A stretch of 64,000 nt of DNA, from the NCBI GenBank assembly GCA_021292165.1, contig CM037877.1:206316715-206380714 (forward strand), written 5' to 3'. A program made the translations under genes and the position numbers. Below are positions 23,781 through 36,999 of this stretch, piece after piece. Each line of letters opens with the position of its first letter. Positions within the stretch are counted from its first letter, which is position 1. The notes below the pieces were generated by a model. It did not search any database, was not told where the DNA came from, and saw only the letters and a program-made list of their open reading frames with translations. The stretch comes from Shinisaurus crocodilurus. Taxonomy: Eukaryota; Chordata; Lepidosauria; Squamata; Shinisauridae.

Positions 23781-23936
23781 GGGAAACCTGAGGTCCTCCA
23801 TCATCCCTGGCATTGACTATTCAGGCGATGGCCCACTATCACCATCTCTGACCATTGGCCATTCTGGCTGGGGCTGATGGGAGTGGAGTCCAGCAACACT
23901 TGAAGAGCCACAGCTTTCCACCACTGATTTAGACCA
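23781..23936. mobile_element. Palindromic MITE fragment, same family as 33389
   Basis: Core CTGACCATTGGCCATTCTGG and GGGGCTGATGGGAGTGGAGT matches the family. Ends are diverged. Confidence 0.6.
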
Positions 23937-26000
23937 GTGATGTTCATAAGGCCCTGCCTGAACCACCCTTTCTCCTTTGCTGTGATCCAGCGGCACCTCT
24001 TGATCTGCGATAAAACAGATGTTTGAATACACATGTACATTACATGGGTATTAAAATGATTATACTCAGCTGAGAGCTGGGATTGGCTGCGGCTCTCCAT
24101 TAAGTATATATATATATACTAGCTGTGAATCCATGTTTTTTGCTGTGTAAGCATAGAAGAATCATTCAGAAGTCACTGTGTTTTGCTCAGGAACTCTGCA
24201 TGCCATCACATACTGCTCATCTCCACATACCAGGGATGAAATCCCTGCTATTCGTTAATTTGGATGCATACTCCAGAATTTAAGCATGCCTCATTTTGTC
24301 AGTGGCCATTGATGATTTTTTTAATTTACTCCAGCCTCTGAGTCATTCTTCAGTATGTAAACCAATTGGAGATTGAAGTGAGCTCTGAACCTGTGATTCC
24401 AGAACAAATGACTGGCCAAACCGCTCATACGTCGACCCAGGAACCTTGAAATCTGTAGCTGTAAAAGTAACACCAGGCGAGGCCTGTGCAATTCCAGGCC
24501 TCTGCCAGGGATGGAGTCCAGAACTGTGTATTAACAAAGCAATGCTTGCCTATTATTTGTGCCCTGAGCTTTCTTTTTGAATTGAAACTGGCTGGCTCAA
24601 GTTTAATTGCCCTAAAGTGGTGCTGACAAAGGTCTTGGGATGCAGATCTGCGTTGTTACAATAGCATCAGAAGCCATAATAAAGGCTGAACTGCACGTTG
24701 CCTGCAAGCACATGTAATGGTTGCCCAACAACTCTTTTCTTTTCTGGAAGCTTTGGGAGGGTGTGATGGGGAAGCAGAGATTCGGGAGCTAGGAGAAGGG
24801 TTATGCACCCCTCGTCCCACTTCCCTGCTCCCAGTAGCACCCTCCCTAAGTAGTTTTTCCAACAATGACAAAACAAAAAAGGGGGATGTCGGGCTATCAT
24901 CACACACATCCATGTGTAACGCGTAAACCCAAAGAAGACAAATCCCTTCTCTATACGAAAAAAAGCCTTTTGTCTCCAATGTCATACAAGCAATATTCCC
25001 AATTAGTGCAAAGAAGAGCAGAGAGAATTTGGGCGAGTTCTACAAATCGCCTGCTCAAACAGATAAGTAGAACGAAAGGTGACTGGAGAAAAGAGCGCTA
25101 GAAATGCCGTCGCAATGAGACCACGTACTGCCTGTGAGCATCTGGTGCTGGGCTGCTTGCCTGTTGACATTCTGCACCTATGAGTCACTCTGCAGTCATG
25201 CTGCACCCTCTGTGGAGATTGGGCTTTCAGCAACTTGGCTCCCATATGTTGCATTACCACCGTTGCTCTGCTGTAGGTTTTTACACACACACACACACAT
25301 ACACGTGCATTGCCGTCAACTCTCAAACCACGCCCTGAACGAAAGGAAGCCAAGATTTTCTTCAAGAGAACCTTTTCATTTAGTATATACACTATAAACA
25401 GGGCTGGGATCAGAGGTAGGCATTGTTGTGCACCTGTCATGGCCTACATCCCTGAAGCGGGCCTACTCTCAGCCTTGGAGCCTCCTGGTCCTGCTCCTCC
25501 TCCTCCTCCTCCTTGCTGTCAATGCTTGTTCACCTGCCCTTCCCAAGCATGCAAGCAGTGGCCAGAGTGAGGAGTTAGAGCAGCATCCTTCATCTGCCTT
25601 GCGCTCTCCCTCTGGGCAGTTGTACAGACGGGGTCCAGAGGGAGAGCAGAAATGAATGGGAAGTGGGGTCAGAAGCAAGGAGTAGGTGGCTCCACTCAGG
25701 TAGGTCTCATCTTGCCCAAGGGCCCCCCAAAACCTGGAGCCAGCACTGACTATAAATATTGTCCTCTCCCTCCACAGCCTAGGTCAACAGTGAAGTAAAG
25801 TGCTTGCACCACTTTAGTTTGATCCATGGTGTATCTCCATGTTCATGAGGATTTGTTGGTGAAGCACATTTCTCACAGGATCATCGTGACTAGGTAGTCT
25901 GAAGTAGACTTCTCATCTTTAGCTGGCAGTACTTTGTTTTGGCTTCTAAGCTACTCCAACCCATCAGCAACTGGGATCCTATGCTTGTCTCCTTCAGAGC

Positions 26001-26155
26001 TAGTGTGCCATAATGGTTAAGAGTGCTGGATTAGGACTCACAGGTTGTGGTTAGGATAACATTTACTGTAATTTATTTTATCTTTTTGAGTGGGGTAGGT
26101 ACCGCAGGACCTCTTTGGAAGAAGGGCAGGATAAAAATGTAGCAAATAAATAATT
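26001..26155 (+). mobile_element. Sauria-type SINE, internally deleted
   Basis: The head GAGCTAGTGTGCCATAATGG and A box are present, the middle is missing or diverged, and the 3' end GAAGGGCAGGATAAAAATGTAGC plus AAATAA is present. Confidence 0.7.
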
Positions 26156-26572
26156 GTTACCTTTGGTGTCATAGAGACTGTTGTTGAAAATTGACCTTCT
26201 AATTTATTGTGATCTTGTTCTTTTGCTTTAAATTGGTAAATTAGAGCAAGAGTAATCAACGCTGATGCTTTAATGATGATGATTGGCTAATGGCCAATCA
26301 GTTGCTCAGCAGAAAGCTTTTCTTCAGATGAAGCAAAACAAAAAATCAAATGCCAGTTGTGGGGCAGAAGGGAACCATTTCATTTCATTTCAATGGATGG
26401 AATGTTAGGTTTGGATAAAGAAGGCTCGGGCTGAAATCTTGACTTTGTCTTGAAGTTCACTGCATGGTCCTGGGCAGCTTATTTTGTCAGCCATCTACAG
26501 AGTTACTCTGAGGATGGATATGAGAGAGAGGTTGTAAGGCCTTTTATACCTCATTTTAATGGAACTGAATGT

Positions 26573-26788
26573 ATTTGTTTTATTTATATTGATATTCTGC
26601 CTTTCCTGCAAAAAGCTCAATCCAGTATACATATCCAGCAAGGAACCCTGTAAGGTAGGGTAGGGTAGGCTGAGAGATGGTGACTGGCCCAAGACAATCC
26701 AGAGAGTTTTATGGCTGAGTAGGGATTTGAACCCAGGTCTCCTCTGTCCTAGTCTGACACACTAACCACCACACCACACCAGTTCACA
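26573..26788 (-). mobile_element. Sauria-type SINE, minus strand
   Basis: The reverse complement reads GGTGTGGTGTGGTGGTTAG, B box GGGTTCAAATCCCTAC, then GGCCAGTCACCATCTCTCAG and a GGGTTCC end, followed by the AT-rich SINE tail at 26573-26640. Confidence 0.75.
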
Positions 26789-27681
26789 AGCACTCAGGGA
26801 AGTACAGCATACACATGTAGCATGTTAGCTTATGAAAGGGCCCCATGTATGTAAATTGTGGCTGTTGCCTACAAAAATACAGCTTCAAGGTTCTGTTGTA
26901 CCAAGTTAATTTGATATTTAAATATCAGATCCATAGTTGGGCGAAACCTCTATAAGGACCAATGAAAATTAAACAAAAGTGTACAAGCTTTCACATTCTC
27001 CAAAACTCTTCATCATGCTAGATGATACAAAAAGAAGGGGATGGAGGCAAGGAATAGTAAAGTCCAAATATTTGGCCACATGATATGGCCATGAGGTCTG
27101 TATTTTTTAGACCCAGTCTCAAAATGGAGATCTGCAGACTAAACAAATTAGTCATTGGTAGGTGCAGCAGGTATCAGTTGACACCTAACAATGCATTCTG
27201 GGAGAGAGAAGCAATGGCTGCTCTCTATTTCTGAAAAGTTAAAGCCCGTTTGTAACTCAGATCTGCCTTGGGCAAAACACACGGGCATAGAGCAGAATTA
27301 CAGAGAAACATGGCAGTCCTTATATTAGCAAAGGCAGAGATTAATTTTAGGCAATGCACTAGGTTAAAAAAGTCAATTGAAACCAAATTGTGAGTATTGC
27401 CTAGTGGCTGAAGGGAATGGAGCCCGCAGTGCAAAATCTCTTTTCAAGTAGTAGATATTTTCTCCCTCTGGTCTAGTGGTGCATTCCTCCCTGAAAGGCT
27501 AAATATGGTATTTTACCAAAGCACATAAAAAACAACAGCCAAGAATAGGAAGGATTCGGCATTCTTTACATGTTACACACAAATGCATGTAACGGTCCCC
27601 CTTTTTTGGTTGTGTTGTTTTGGGAAAAACCGCTCATGGAGGGCCTCCAAATGTTCACATTCTCTGACTGGCACAACACAC

Positions 27682-27904
27682 CCTGCTTCCAGATGAAACT
27701 TTTATTGTACAATTGCCCGGCCTCATCCACAGAATTTTATGGGGGGTCCAGGCAGGAACCTCTTCAACGTGTAACCCTCCAGCATTTTTCATTGCTTCTG
27801 TCCTTTTTCTTTTACCAGAAAAAAATCCCTTAGGAGGGAAAGATGGAATAGCTGCCCAATGCCTTTCGATGATTAGTGCTAGAAGCCCTTCATTTGGAAG
27901 CACC
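27682..27904. mobile_element. MITE, family GTGCTTCCAGAC, copy 1
   Basis: CTGCTTCCAGATGAAACTTTT to TTTGGAAGCAC, interior TTGCCCGGCCTCATCC and GATGGAATAGCTGCCC. Shared with three other copies. Confidence 0.7.
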
Positions 27905-28390
27905 TCCCGATCTTGTTCACGCTCATTAGGCCAATGTCAATACATGGCTGAATGGGAAGAAGCTGTACGCTCAACTTTTTGGCATTCTGTTGCATTAGGG
28001 TGATCACTTTTAAAAGCTGGTTTCAAAAATGTTTAGAACTAGACTGGTTTTGGAGAAAATTACGTGCAAAAGATTGAAATTGTTGTACCAAAGGAGAACT
28101 CTTGAGGCATGTGCTTTGCTCCTCTTATTACAACCAATAGAATTTTTACTTGCAAGAGAGTCATAAGCAGTGTCATTCACTTCATTTTTCCATGCTACAT
28201 GGAGTGGAAACAGAGGAGAACAGACTTTTAGGTCACTAAATTCAGTGGCAGATAGGAGCTGTAAACCCTGGGATGATAATCACTTGATTGTCTGCACAAC
28301 TTTACATAAGATCCTGGTTCTCTTCCATTTGATGCTAGTGTACTGTTTGTATGAATAGAATAATCCTTGTTGAAGAAATGGGCTGCTCTA

Positions 28391-28642
28391 GAGCCAGTGT
28401 GGCGTAATGGTGAGAGTGTTGGACTGGGACTCGGGAGATCCGGGTTCTAGTCCCCGCTCGGCCATGAAACTCACTGGGTGACTTTGGGCCAATCACCGAC
28501 TCTCAGCCTAACCTACCTCACAGGGTTGTTGTGAGGATAAAATGGAGAGGAGGATTAGGAGGATTATGTAAGCCGCATTGGGTTCCTTACAGGAAAAAAG
28601 GCGGGGTATAAATATAATAAATAAATAAATAAATAAATAAAC
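28391..28642 (+). mobile_element. Sauria-type SINE, near full length
   Basis: tRNA-derived SINE. The head GAGCCAGTGTGGCGTAATGG carries the A box and GGTTCTAGTCCCCGC is the B box. Then come ACTCACTGGGTGACTTTGGG and the body TAACCTACCTCACAGGGTTG. The 3' end is GGCGGGGTATAAATATAA plus (AAAT)n. Presence of this family is the main argument for a squamate genome. Confidence 0.93.
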
Positions 28643-28644
28643 TT

Positions 28645-28770
28645 GGTACCTTCCAGATGTTTTGGACATCATCTCCCAACAGCCCCAGCCAGGATGAGCC
28701 CATGGTCAGGAATGCTGGGAGTTGTAGTTCAAAACATCTGGAGGGCACTAGGTTGGGGAAGGCTGCTATA
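28645..28770. mobile_element. Palindromic MITE, same family as 33389
   Basis: TTGGTACCTTCCAGATGTTT to AACATCTGGAGGGCACTAGG and GGGGAAGGCTGCT. Directly follows the SINE at 28391-28642. Confidence 0.82.
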
Positions 28771-30029
28771 AATCAAGGACACACGCCCTAGCTACATCAC
28801 AACATTATAAATATGGTGGTAACCAGATCAAGGGACTAGTCATAGTGCTGTTTCATCCATCAGAGTACAACACTTCAGTTAGTTCCCTGGGACTTTGAAT
28901 CAGAGCTTTTTGCTATGCTTACACAGCAGGTAGAACCATCCCTCTTCAGAAGGCTTTGGATAGAGAGAAGCAAGGGAGAAACTAAGGATTTTGACTTTGT
29001 TTGCTTCATTACTATAAAAACAGTTGCTTGGAAAACAAAATCTATCTTACTCCAAATAAGAAAAAGTGTATTTCTGGTTATGTGAAATATCTGAAAATGT
29101 TGCCTTTATGCCTTGGCTTAATTTTTCAATCTCACTACCACCACCAAAAACAAAGTAATATGAATAGAATGTGTGTAAAACTCTTGCTCATTTTGATGGG
29201 CTTGCATGAGAGAAGCTCCCTGAGGATTGTACCAAGTGGGTCTTCAGGCTACTTGCCCTTAGTCACCCCAAGATCAGAGAGACCTTTTAGAAACCACCCA
29301 AGCTGCGAATGGTTTATTGGGTGCTGGCCAGGTCTGAGAAAGGAGACCGTGTTGGAGAGCCAGGAACAACGGTAATAAATGACTGGGAATGAAATTCTTA
29401 TTATCAGTGGAATTCCCACCTGTAATTATCTGATTAGGGGATTCACCACTCTATAATTTCATCCCTGAAATAATGATGATTATAATGGTTCACTCATGCC
29501 AATACAGTTAAGGTCATGTCAGTGTGTGAACCCATATTCTCATGGGCTCCATTTGAACTCAGCTGGTGAAATTCATTCTTAGCCTGAAGCTAAAACAGAA
29601 AAACTAGATGGATGTGGCAGATAGCATGGGGTCTCTCTCCTCCTAGAAATTTTTTTTACATGCACAGAAAGAATCCGCTTCCATCATTTGGCAGATAAGG
29701 AGCTGCAGGTGTACTTGGATACTGCAAGCTATTTGCATTAAGTGAGAGACTTTCATGTGTGGTCACTGCATGCAGCTGCTATTAGCATGCTAATATGTGG
29801 TTTCTGAGGTCAAAAAAGGCAGAACCTTGCAAGTGGCACTATTGGAATGAAAACCTCAGCACAAAGTCTTTTCAGAATGCTGATCATTGCATACCCAGGT
29901 CATGGATGGGTCAAAACAAGGGTACTTTATTTAATAAAGAGTTTAATTCAAAAAGCCTTTGTATTGGCAAGGACTATATGGATGTAGAGGGAATTTGTGC
30001 TAGTTAGAATAGGTTGAGGAGTGCAGCCT

Positions 30030-30290
30030 TGTAACCTGACCGTAACACAACGACTGGGTTTCCACACGATCACCGCAGCCCACTATGACTGTTTTAGGAT
30101 TATACTGGGGTTGTTTAACACTCACATAAACCACCCTTGCTGGATTCGCATGACACAATAAGCCATGGCGCCTGCCCACCGTGGCTTGAATATTCAAAAG
30201 GGCTGCTGGCACGTGCCACAACGCGCTGTGGTTTAAAGAAGCCACAATGGGCTGCAGCAATTGTGTGACCCAGCCCATTGTGTGAATGGG
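30030..30290. repeat. GC-mixed palindromic repeat (TTGTGTGACCCAGCCCATTGTG type)
   Basis: Outer segments (TTTCCACACGATCACCGCAG and GCAATTGTGTGACCCAGCC) and inner AAACCACCCTTGC / GCCACAACGCGCTGTGG are partly inverted and resemble the TTCGCACGAC-type MITE and the CAACCCA repeats at about 310-390 and 1515-1670. Family boundaries are unclear. Confidence 0.4.
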
Positions 30291-30293
30291 GCA

Positions 30294-30710
30294 GTTGTGG
30301 TCTAGTGGATAGGACATTGGCTTTGGACATCAGGTCCCCTCAGGGCCGGCCCTACCATTAGCCAGAGTGAGGTGGCTGCCTCAGGCAGCAGATACGTTGG
30401 GTGTTATGAAAGCGTAGCAAACGTAATTATTTGTTATTATTTTATTTTTACTGCCAGGGGTGGAGATAGGCACTTGTAGGATTTTCTGCCTCATGTGCCG
30501 AAGTGACTTGGTTGGTGTTGGGTACTAGGCACATGGGTGAGAGTGGGGGTGCCATTTGCTGCTTTACCTCAGGCAGCAAAATGTCTTGGGCCAGCCCTAC
30601 CTCTTTGTTATGAAATAATCTGGGTAGCCTTGGGCACGTGGTTCTCTTTTAGTTTAACTTGTATCTTGAGATGGTTGTGGTAATAAAATTGGGGCCAAGC
30701 TATGCATTAT
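30294..30710 (+). mobile_element. tRNA-derived SINE split by a hAT-like insertion
   Basis: The head GGCAGTTGTGGTCTAGTGG through CATCAGGTCCCCT stops at 30340 where a CAGGGCCGGCC element begins. SINE-like sequence (GGGTAGCCTTGGGCACGTGG) resumes after 30600. The second half is diverged, so the outer boundary is approximate. Confidence 0.5.
30341..30598. mobile_element. hAT-like MITE related to the CAGGGCCGGC family
   Basis: Begins CAGGGCCGGCCCTACCATTA and ends GGGCCAGCCCT, with mirrored TGCCTCAGGCAGCA and CCTCAGGCAGCAAAATG inside. A convincing 8-bp target duplication was not seen. It interrupts a SINE. Confidence 0.65.
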
Positions 30711-30779
30711 GACATTTTCCTCTCATGCATTAAAAAAAAAAAATGCACGGGGAGGTGGAACATGGCTGCATGTACTGGT

Positions 30780-31369
30780 CAGTGATGTTGAAGAGTCCTT
30801 GGTTTCGAGTCACGAGTCAAGTCACAAGTCTTTGGACCCGAGTCTCGAGTCCGAGTCCTTGGTCCAAAATGGTGACTCACGACTCGTCACGAGTCACTCC
30901 CAAAGCTGACTCCACGAGTCCCTATTAAAATCAATGGGGGTTTTTCCCAACTAAATAAGGCTATTTCAGATGTGTGGCTTAAATAAATTCTAGGCACAAG
31001 TGTGCCTTTTTATTTCAAAACTCTGCCACTGATTTTGGCAAGAACAGACCAGGCAGCCAAACCCAAAATAACCAGGCAGGCAGAGGAGGCAGGGAACCCC
31101 AAACAGGCAGGCAGAGGCAGCCAAACCCAAAATGTCTGAAAGGTTGCATTTTAAGAAAATGATTTTAAAAAATAAACTTGCTGTACTTCCTAAAACCTAT
31201 CCATGTTGCATTTGAGGAACACGATTTTGGAACACGAGTCCTTGGTCTCGAGTCCCGAGTCGAGTCTCGAGTCCCATAAAAAATATTGGGACTCGAGTCT
31301 GACTCGAGTCAGAGGGGGGACTCAGTCTGACTCACGAGTCGAGTCCTGGAGTCCGAGTCCCCATCCCTG
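30780..31369. mobile_element. hAT element, GACTCGAGTC family, copy 2
   Basis: Ends CAGTGATGTTGAAGAGTCCTT and GAGTCCCCATCCCTG, opposite in orientation to copy 1. The duplication GTACTGGT is perfect at 30772-30779 and 31370-31377. An internal deletion removes the transposase remnant seen in copy 3. Confidence 0.92.
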
Positions 31370-31456
31370 GTACTGGTCCACCGTACTCCCGTTCTAACTG
31401 CACTGAGGACAAAGGGCTAGATGGAGATCCTTCAAATGTGCTTAGAATCCACTACA

Positions 31457-31602
31457 TCAGCCTTCTCCAGGCTGGTGGCATCCAGATGTGTTGGGACTAC
31501 CATCTCCCAGCATCCTCCAGGCAGCATGGCTGGCTGGCGGATGCTGAGCGTTGTAGTCTGACACATCCGGAGGCCACCAGGCTGGAGAAGGCTGCTCCCC
31601 AT
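31457..31602. mobile_element. Palindromic MITE, same family as 33389
   Basis: CAGCCTTCTCCAGGCTGGTG and CCACCAGGCTGGAGAAGGCTG form near-perfect inverted ends of 20 bp. Confidence 0.85.
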
Positions 31603-31847
31603 GATAGGGAAACTGGCACAATTGGAGTTCCCGGTCGTACGTACATTGGGGCAGGGTTAGTGCATGCAACCCCACCGCACTCCCACTCCACGTGGTGTTT
31701 GAACATGTGGAAGAAGACTTCTGGAAGGTACTAGAGATGTGAGAATGGGTCTACATTTATTTCCCAAAGCAGCAGTGGGCTGGGGTGGCGAATCGGATGG
31801 AGACTATGGAATGGAGGAAAGGGGTTCATTCCTCCCCCCCAGCTTAC

Positions 31848-31885
<38 letters not shown>

Positions 31886-32502
31886 TACATTTATTAATCG
31901 CCCATCTGGCCGGCAACCGGCCACCCTGGGCGATGTACATAGGCTAAAAACAAGATAAAATACATTTAAAACATTATAATTTTTTTAAAAAACTTAACCC
32001 ATCCCATATTCCCGCCTGAACAGCCAGGTTACTGTTTTCACTTCTCTTAAGCCATGGTTAGGAAAAACAGCACCCTCCTGCCCTGTGGCTGCTGTGTGGA
32101 AGAAATATAAAGAGGTGAAGATACAATCATACATCTTTGTCATAACATGTTGTTTGATCCTCGGGTAACAAGGGTCAAACTACTTCTTTGGATTTCGCCC
32201 ATATGAGCCTCCCCAGAGACTCTGATTTAAGTTCCAACTTCTGTAGAAAGCAGGCTGGTTTCCATGAGAAATGGAGCCTTCCCTCTTTCTCTTTGAGAAA
32301 ATATTACCAAAGTTTATGCCTGTCTATACTTATAATATTACAATTGGTATTCCAGTCGAGAATAACCAGTCCAACTCCTTTTTGAGAGTAAATGTTGTCC
32401 GTTCATCCATCTCGCCAATCTCTCAAATACTTTTTAATCAGGCTTTTTCTTTTTCTTTTTTTGTGTGTAGGTACGGTTGTCAGTTTCCAATGCCAAACAT
32501 AA

Positions 32503-32728
32503 GGTGCTTCCAGACTGGAGGGCTCGTAGCACTAACAGTCAAAAGGCCTTGTGCAGCTATTCCGTCTTTTCTTCCTTAGCAGATTTTTTTTAACTGGTAA
32601 GAAAAAAGATGGAAGGAGCGGCGGGAAAACACAGGAGGATTACAAGTGGATGACAGCATCTGAACCCCACGTAAAATTCCATGAATGAGGCAGTGCGATT
32701 GCACAATAAAAGCTTCGTCTGGAAGCAC
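32503..32728. mobile_element. MITE, family GTGCTTCCAGAC, copy 2
   Basis: Ends GGTGCTTCCAGACTGG and TCGTCTGGAAGCAC are perfect inverted repeats over 12 bp. Orientation is inverted relative to copy 1. 226 bp, non-coding. Confidence 0.82.
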
Positions 32729-33388
32729 TGTCTTAGCAACCATAAACAGTGACAATATCCAACACCTGAACCCAATGAAAAGTTTTGGAATGCTCTTCTA
32801 TGGGCTTTTCTGCTTTTGGAGATTACTACCATGTATTAGTATTGGAATTTTTCTGCTGCTCTTGCTGGTTCATGTTTTTATTATGTTAGATTGCCTTAAT
32901 ACTGAATTTTTAATGTGTTCTTATATGATTATTTTGTACACCACTCTGGCGCCGTCAGCTGAAATGCTGTATAGAAGTCTCATAAATATATTAAAAATAG
33001 CAATGATAGAGGAGGACGCTTCATAATCGTGAATGAGCTCATTATCCAGTAGTCTCCCACAGCTGAACATGAAGTCTCCAGTAGAAGAGTAACACTTACA
33101 AAAAGTCATGCCTCACTGTTCCAGTTCTTAGGCAAAATCTTAACATAGGACACTACAAGGCTGAACATACTTTCATGCTCATTTTATGAGACCTCTATTG
33201 AACACCATTAACTCTGGCTCAGTGTAAAGTAAAATAATCTTCTTGAAGTTTTGCTTGCCTAGCTTAGCATTCTGTGTGTGCAGCATATGCATGCTGTTGG
33301 TTTGGGTTTAGGATGAAACACTCTACTTATGCATGCCTCGCTGCTACTCCCCAATAAGCTTTTAAAGAATCAGGTAACCCAAATCTAG

Positions 33389-33525
33389 CAGCCTTCCCCA
33401 GCTTGGTGCCCTCCAATGTTTTGGGCGACAACACCCAGCATTCCTGACCATTGACCATGTGGGCTGAGGCTGATGGGAATTGAAGTTCAAAACATCTGGA
33501 GGGCACCAGGCTGGGGAAGGCTGCT
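33389..33525. mobile_element. Palindromic MITE, GCCTTCCCCA..TGGGGAAGGC family
   Basis: CAGCCTTCCCCAGCTTGGTG and CACCAGGCTGGGGAAGGCTG are inverted, each followed inward by CCTCCA(GA)TGTTTTG. A partial copy follows at 33530-33602. Confidence 0.85.
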
Positions 33526-36130
33526 ATACAGAAGGGGTGGGCAGAAGGTAAATCTCCAGATGTTTTGGACTTCAACTCCCAGGATTCCTGACCATTGGCC
33601 ATGTGAGTTGTCTGCCATTCTTTTCTTAATGTTGATGACTTCACATGCTTTCTGGGCATTGGAACAAATTACGGATGAGGATGACCATGTAGGTGCCTTG
33701 CAGTCCTGATGATATTATGGGATATTATGGGTCCTGATGATGCAGAGACTTCCTTCTGCAGCAACAGGATGTAAACACACAAAATACTTATTCCACCATC
33801 ACCACCACACCACACCACACTGGGCAGTGCTGATCTCCTCTTGGGCAGGTGTGGGGGAGAAAGGTAAGAAGGAAGTAGTTCAGTTCAGTTCAGTTTGTAT
33901 GCACAGATCACTCTTACTGGATTAGGCAAACAGCTCCATTGGCAGGGCCAAAATCAGGTCAGTTGGCCCTCTTCTCTGTACTCGGCTCAAGGAAATGGCA
34001 GCTATGTCTCCCAACATCTACAGTTCCACTTCTTTTCTCTTTGAACCCGTGTGAGTCAAAATAGAACCTTGTGTAAACTTAACACCCTTTGCTAGGTTAC
34101 CCAAACTAGAGAAACAGAGATTGTCCCATGGCCACCTACTGTGCATTGCCTGGCTCCCTAGTATCATGAGACAAGAAACATCTTGTATTTGAAGGTCGTG
34201 CATGATGCTTTTAGTATGACTCAGTCTGGCCCCTTTCAGCCCAGAAGCCCAGGATCCCTGTCCAGCTGACACCCCAGAGAGAATGCAGCTTCTGTTCCCA
34301 GGATTGGCTCTAGGTGCCTTCTGCCCTCAAGCCTTTCTGCTGAATCACTGCTTGTTTACAGATCAGACAGAGGGAGAGAAATGTAAAGTCTAGCAGAGAA
34401 AAAAACACAAGTCCTAGTTGGAGGGGGGCAGTGTTGTTTGCTTTGTGGCCAGTCTTGTCCTTTTGCTTAGCTCTATCCTGGCCTAGACTCAATTTGTGTA
34501 TCAGCTGAAAACCAGAAACACACAAGGGGTGCAGGTTGAAATTGTGCTTGGGTCCCCCAAAATATCCTTCTTGGCCAAGATAATTTAAGTGATGATTTCA
34601 GTGAACAATGCCAAACTGCAGTTTGCTTAGGAAATTACAATCTTAGGAGTGTGTCACACATTTTATGTACACGATTATCACTCCTGCAGTGCTCAGATTA
34701 CAAGGAGACCCTGCCTCCTTAGCTACTATTTTTAGAAGGCTACAGGTTTGGCTAAAATTGGGGGGGGGGGAAATCGGGGTTCATGAATACCTAAGTTCAT
34801 GCTCCTTCATGGTTGTTATGTGTATGCACTGATGTGGTGTGTGGAAAAACCTAAAAATAAAGCCCAGTATGGACATGAGATTAAAACTGTAATCCAGATG
34901 CTAGACGTAGACCTCATATGCAGGTCTGCTACTCACTTAATAATGGCTTTAGGGGAGTTACTCTCACTTCACTTCCCATCTCTCTTTTAAAATTGATTTC
35001 CTTTCCGTTTACATTTCAAGTAAGAGTGTTGTATCATCCTGAGTGTTCACCAAACCACAGTCATTGAGCGTGTTGGCTCCCAAAATTAATAAGTGTGCTG
35101 CAATTCCGATGTTTGAAATCCGGGAAGGCTGTATACGTGGCTAAGCAGCGGAGGACCTTTGCACGCCCTTGCCTCCCCCCGCCATGCATACCACATAACC
35201 TCTACTGAAACAAACAGAGCTACGTTGACACAACCAGACAATGATCTAGAATCACAGTTGTTCTTTTATTCTTGCATGGTTTGTGGTTGAGGATTGGAGG
35301 GGGAAGGGGATAACAGGCCCCAGCTCCTGCATGCCTTTCGTAAGAGATTTGTCTGGCTGTGTCCAGAGAAGAGAACGCAGCTGCATAAAATGGAGATGGC
35401 TACTTCCCAAGGCTCCACACACAGCCTGTAGACCCCAAAGAAGATCTCCTCTCCTCCCCCTCCCAAGGAAGAATGAACAATGATTTCAGGAGGCTACAAT
35501 GCCTGCGGTGTTCGAGCAGATTTTTGCCAGATGGCTCCAAGGCCTAGCGTGGTTTCAGTTTTTGTCTTCTGCTGTGATCCTCTCTGCACCGTTCTTTTAT
35601 ATGTAAGTGCTATTGAAATAAGCTTGAATTACATCCAAATACGGTAAATAAGATTGGGGTGGGCTTTTAAAATACCCATTGCTGTTCAGACACTTAAATG
35701 AGCCATTTGGACAGACACTTTTCATGAAAATGTCATTGGACACATTCAATTCTCCCAGGAGTCCAGCACAACATCCTGTCTTTTGGAAGTCACAGCCTCT
35801 TGGTTACTGTGGGTATATTTATTTATGTATTATTTATTTAAAATATTTATTTTATATCCCTCCTTTCTCCCTGATGACTGGCCCCCAAGGCGGCCGACAG
35901 TATATGAGAATGAATGCATAATAACACATCATAAGATGATTTAGAAGGCAGTAGTGACTTGTGAAGACCGTTCAGGGACGATGATGGAAAATGTCCACTC
36001 CCCAGCCCTTAGATGTTGCTGGTATATGAATGTTGAAGAATGAATGCATGTGGTGTTACTCACACATCCCCATCTTTATAACTAGTATATATATTTTTTC
36101 CAGTTCTCAGACGTGATTGTGATAAAAGGG

Positions 36131-36323
36131 GGCAGTATCCCATGCCACATGAGCACTAATGTAAATTACGTTGTGCTAGTATAAGCAGCCTCTAGTGCAA
36201 TGCAAGACAAATTTTCCAGGGAATTCCGTCACACCATCTAATGCCATTGGCATGGCACTAGAAATCCCTTATGCTAGTGCATCATAATTTACATTAGTGC
36301 TCATGTCATATTGGATACTATCC
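36131..36323. mobile_element. Palindromic MITE
   Basis: The first about 57 bp (GGCAGTATCCCATGCCACAT, then GAGCACTAATGTAAATTA) are an inverted copy of the last about 57 bp (TAATTTACATTAGTGCTCAT ending GGATACTATCC). Only one copy in the window. No ORF. Confidence 0.8.
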
Positions 36324-36504
36324 AAGGTGTGTGTAGGAGAAAACCATCAGTTAGAATACGATTCCCTGAGGAATATATTGGGTTTAGTTAATTTTACATT
36401 GTTTATTGATTTCTGAAATATACAGCGAAAACTCCTGTAATCCTCTCCCTCTACTTTCTACAGATACTTATTAACAGACAATGCCAAGACAACAACAAAA
36501 AACA

Positions 36505-36985
36505 ATTAAAGCTTTTAAAGCTCTGAACCACTTGGGACCAAGTGATGGATCACTTCTTCCCATATTAAACTACTCAAACCTTGAGGTCATTGTTGGAGGC
36601 CCTTCTTCAAGTACTACCGTGAAATGAGATCCAGAGAGCGGCTACTAGGGAAAGGGCCTTCTCAGTGGTAGTGTCTAGATTGGGTAATACCCTCCCCAGA
36701 GAGCCTTGCCTGGCACCTGTTTTGTATTATTTTCAGTGCAAGGTGAAGGCTTATTCTCCTAGGCTTTTTATGGGTCCTTTTTAGAGGGACTTTTAATGGA
36801 TTTTGAGATTGTCTGGCTTTTAAAGTTTTAAGACTGGACTATGTTTTTATTGATATATCTCTGGTGTGCCGTTTTATATTTTATGTCTATACTTTTTGTT
36901 TTCTTCTGTTTTTATCATTTTTATGTATGCAGCCCAGATAATCTTGGTTATGGGGCAGCATAGGAATACAATAAATAAGTAAAAT
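36505..36985 (+). mobile_element. L2 LINE 3' end
   Basis: Begins with the L2 coding tail (TTTAAAGCTCTGAACCACTT and the block ending GGGAAAGGGCCTTCTCAG), then the T-rich UTR, and ends GGGGCAGCATAGGAATACAATAAATAAG. It is 5'-truncated. Confidence 0.85.
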
Positions 36986-36999
36986 ACCGGTAACTTAGT

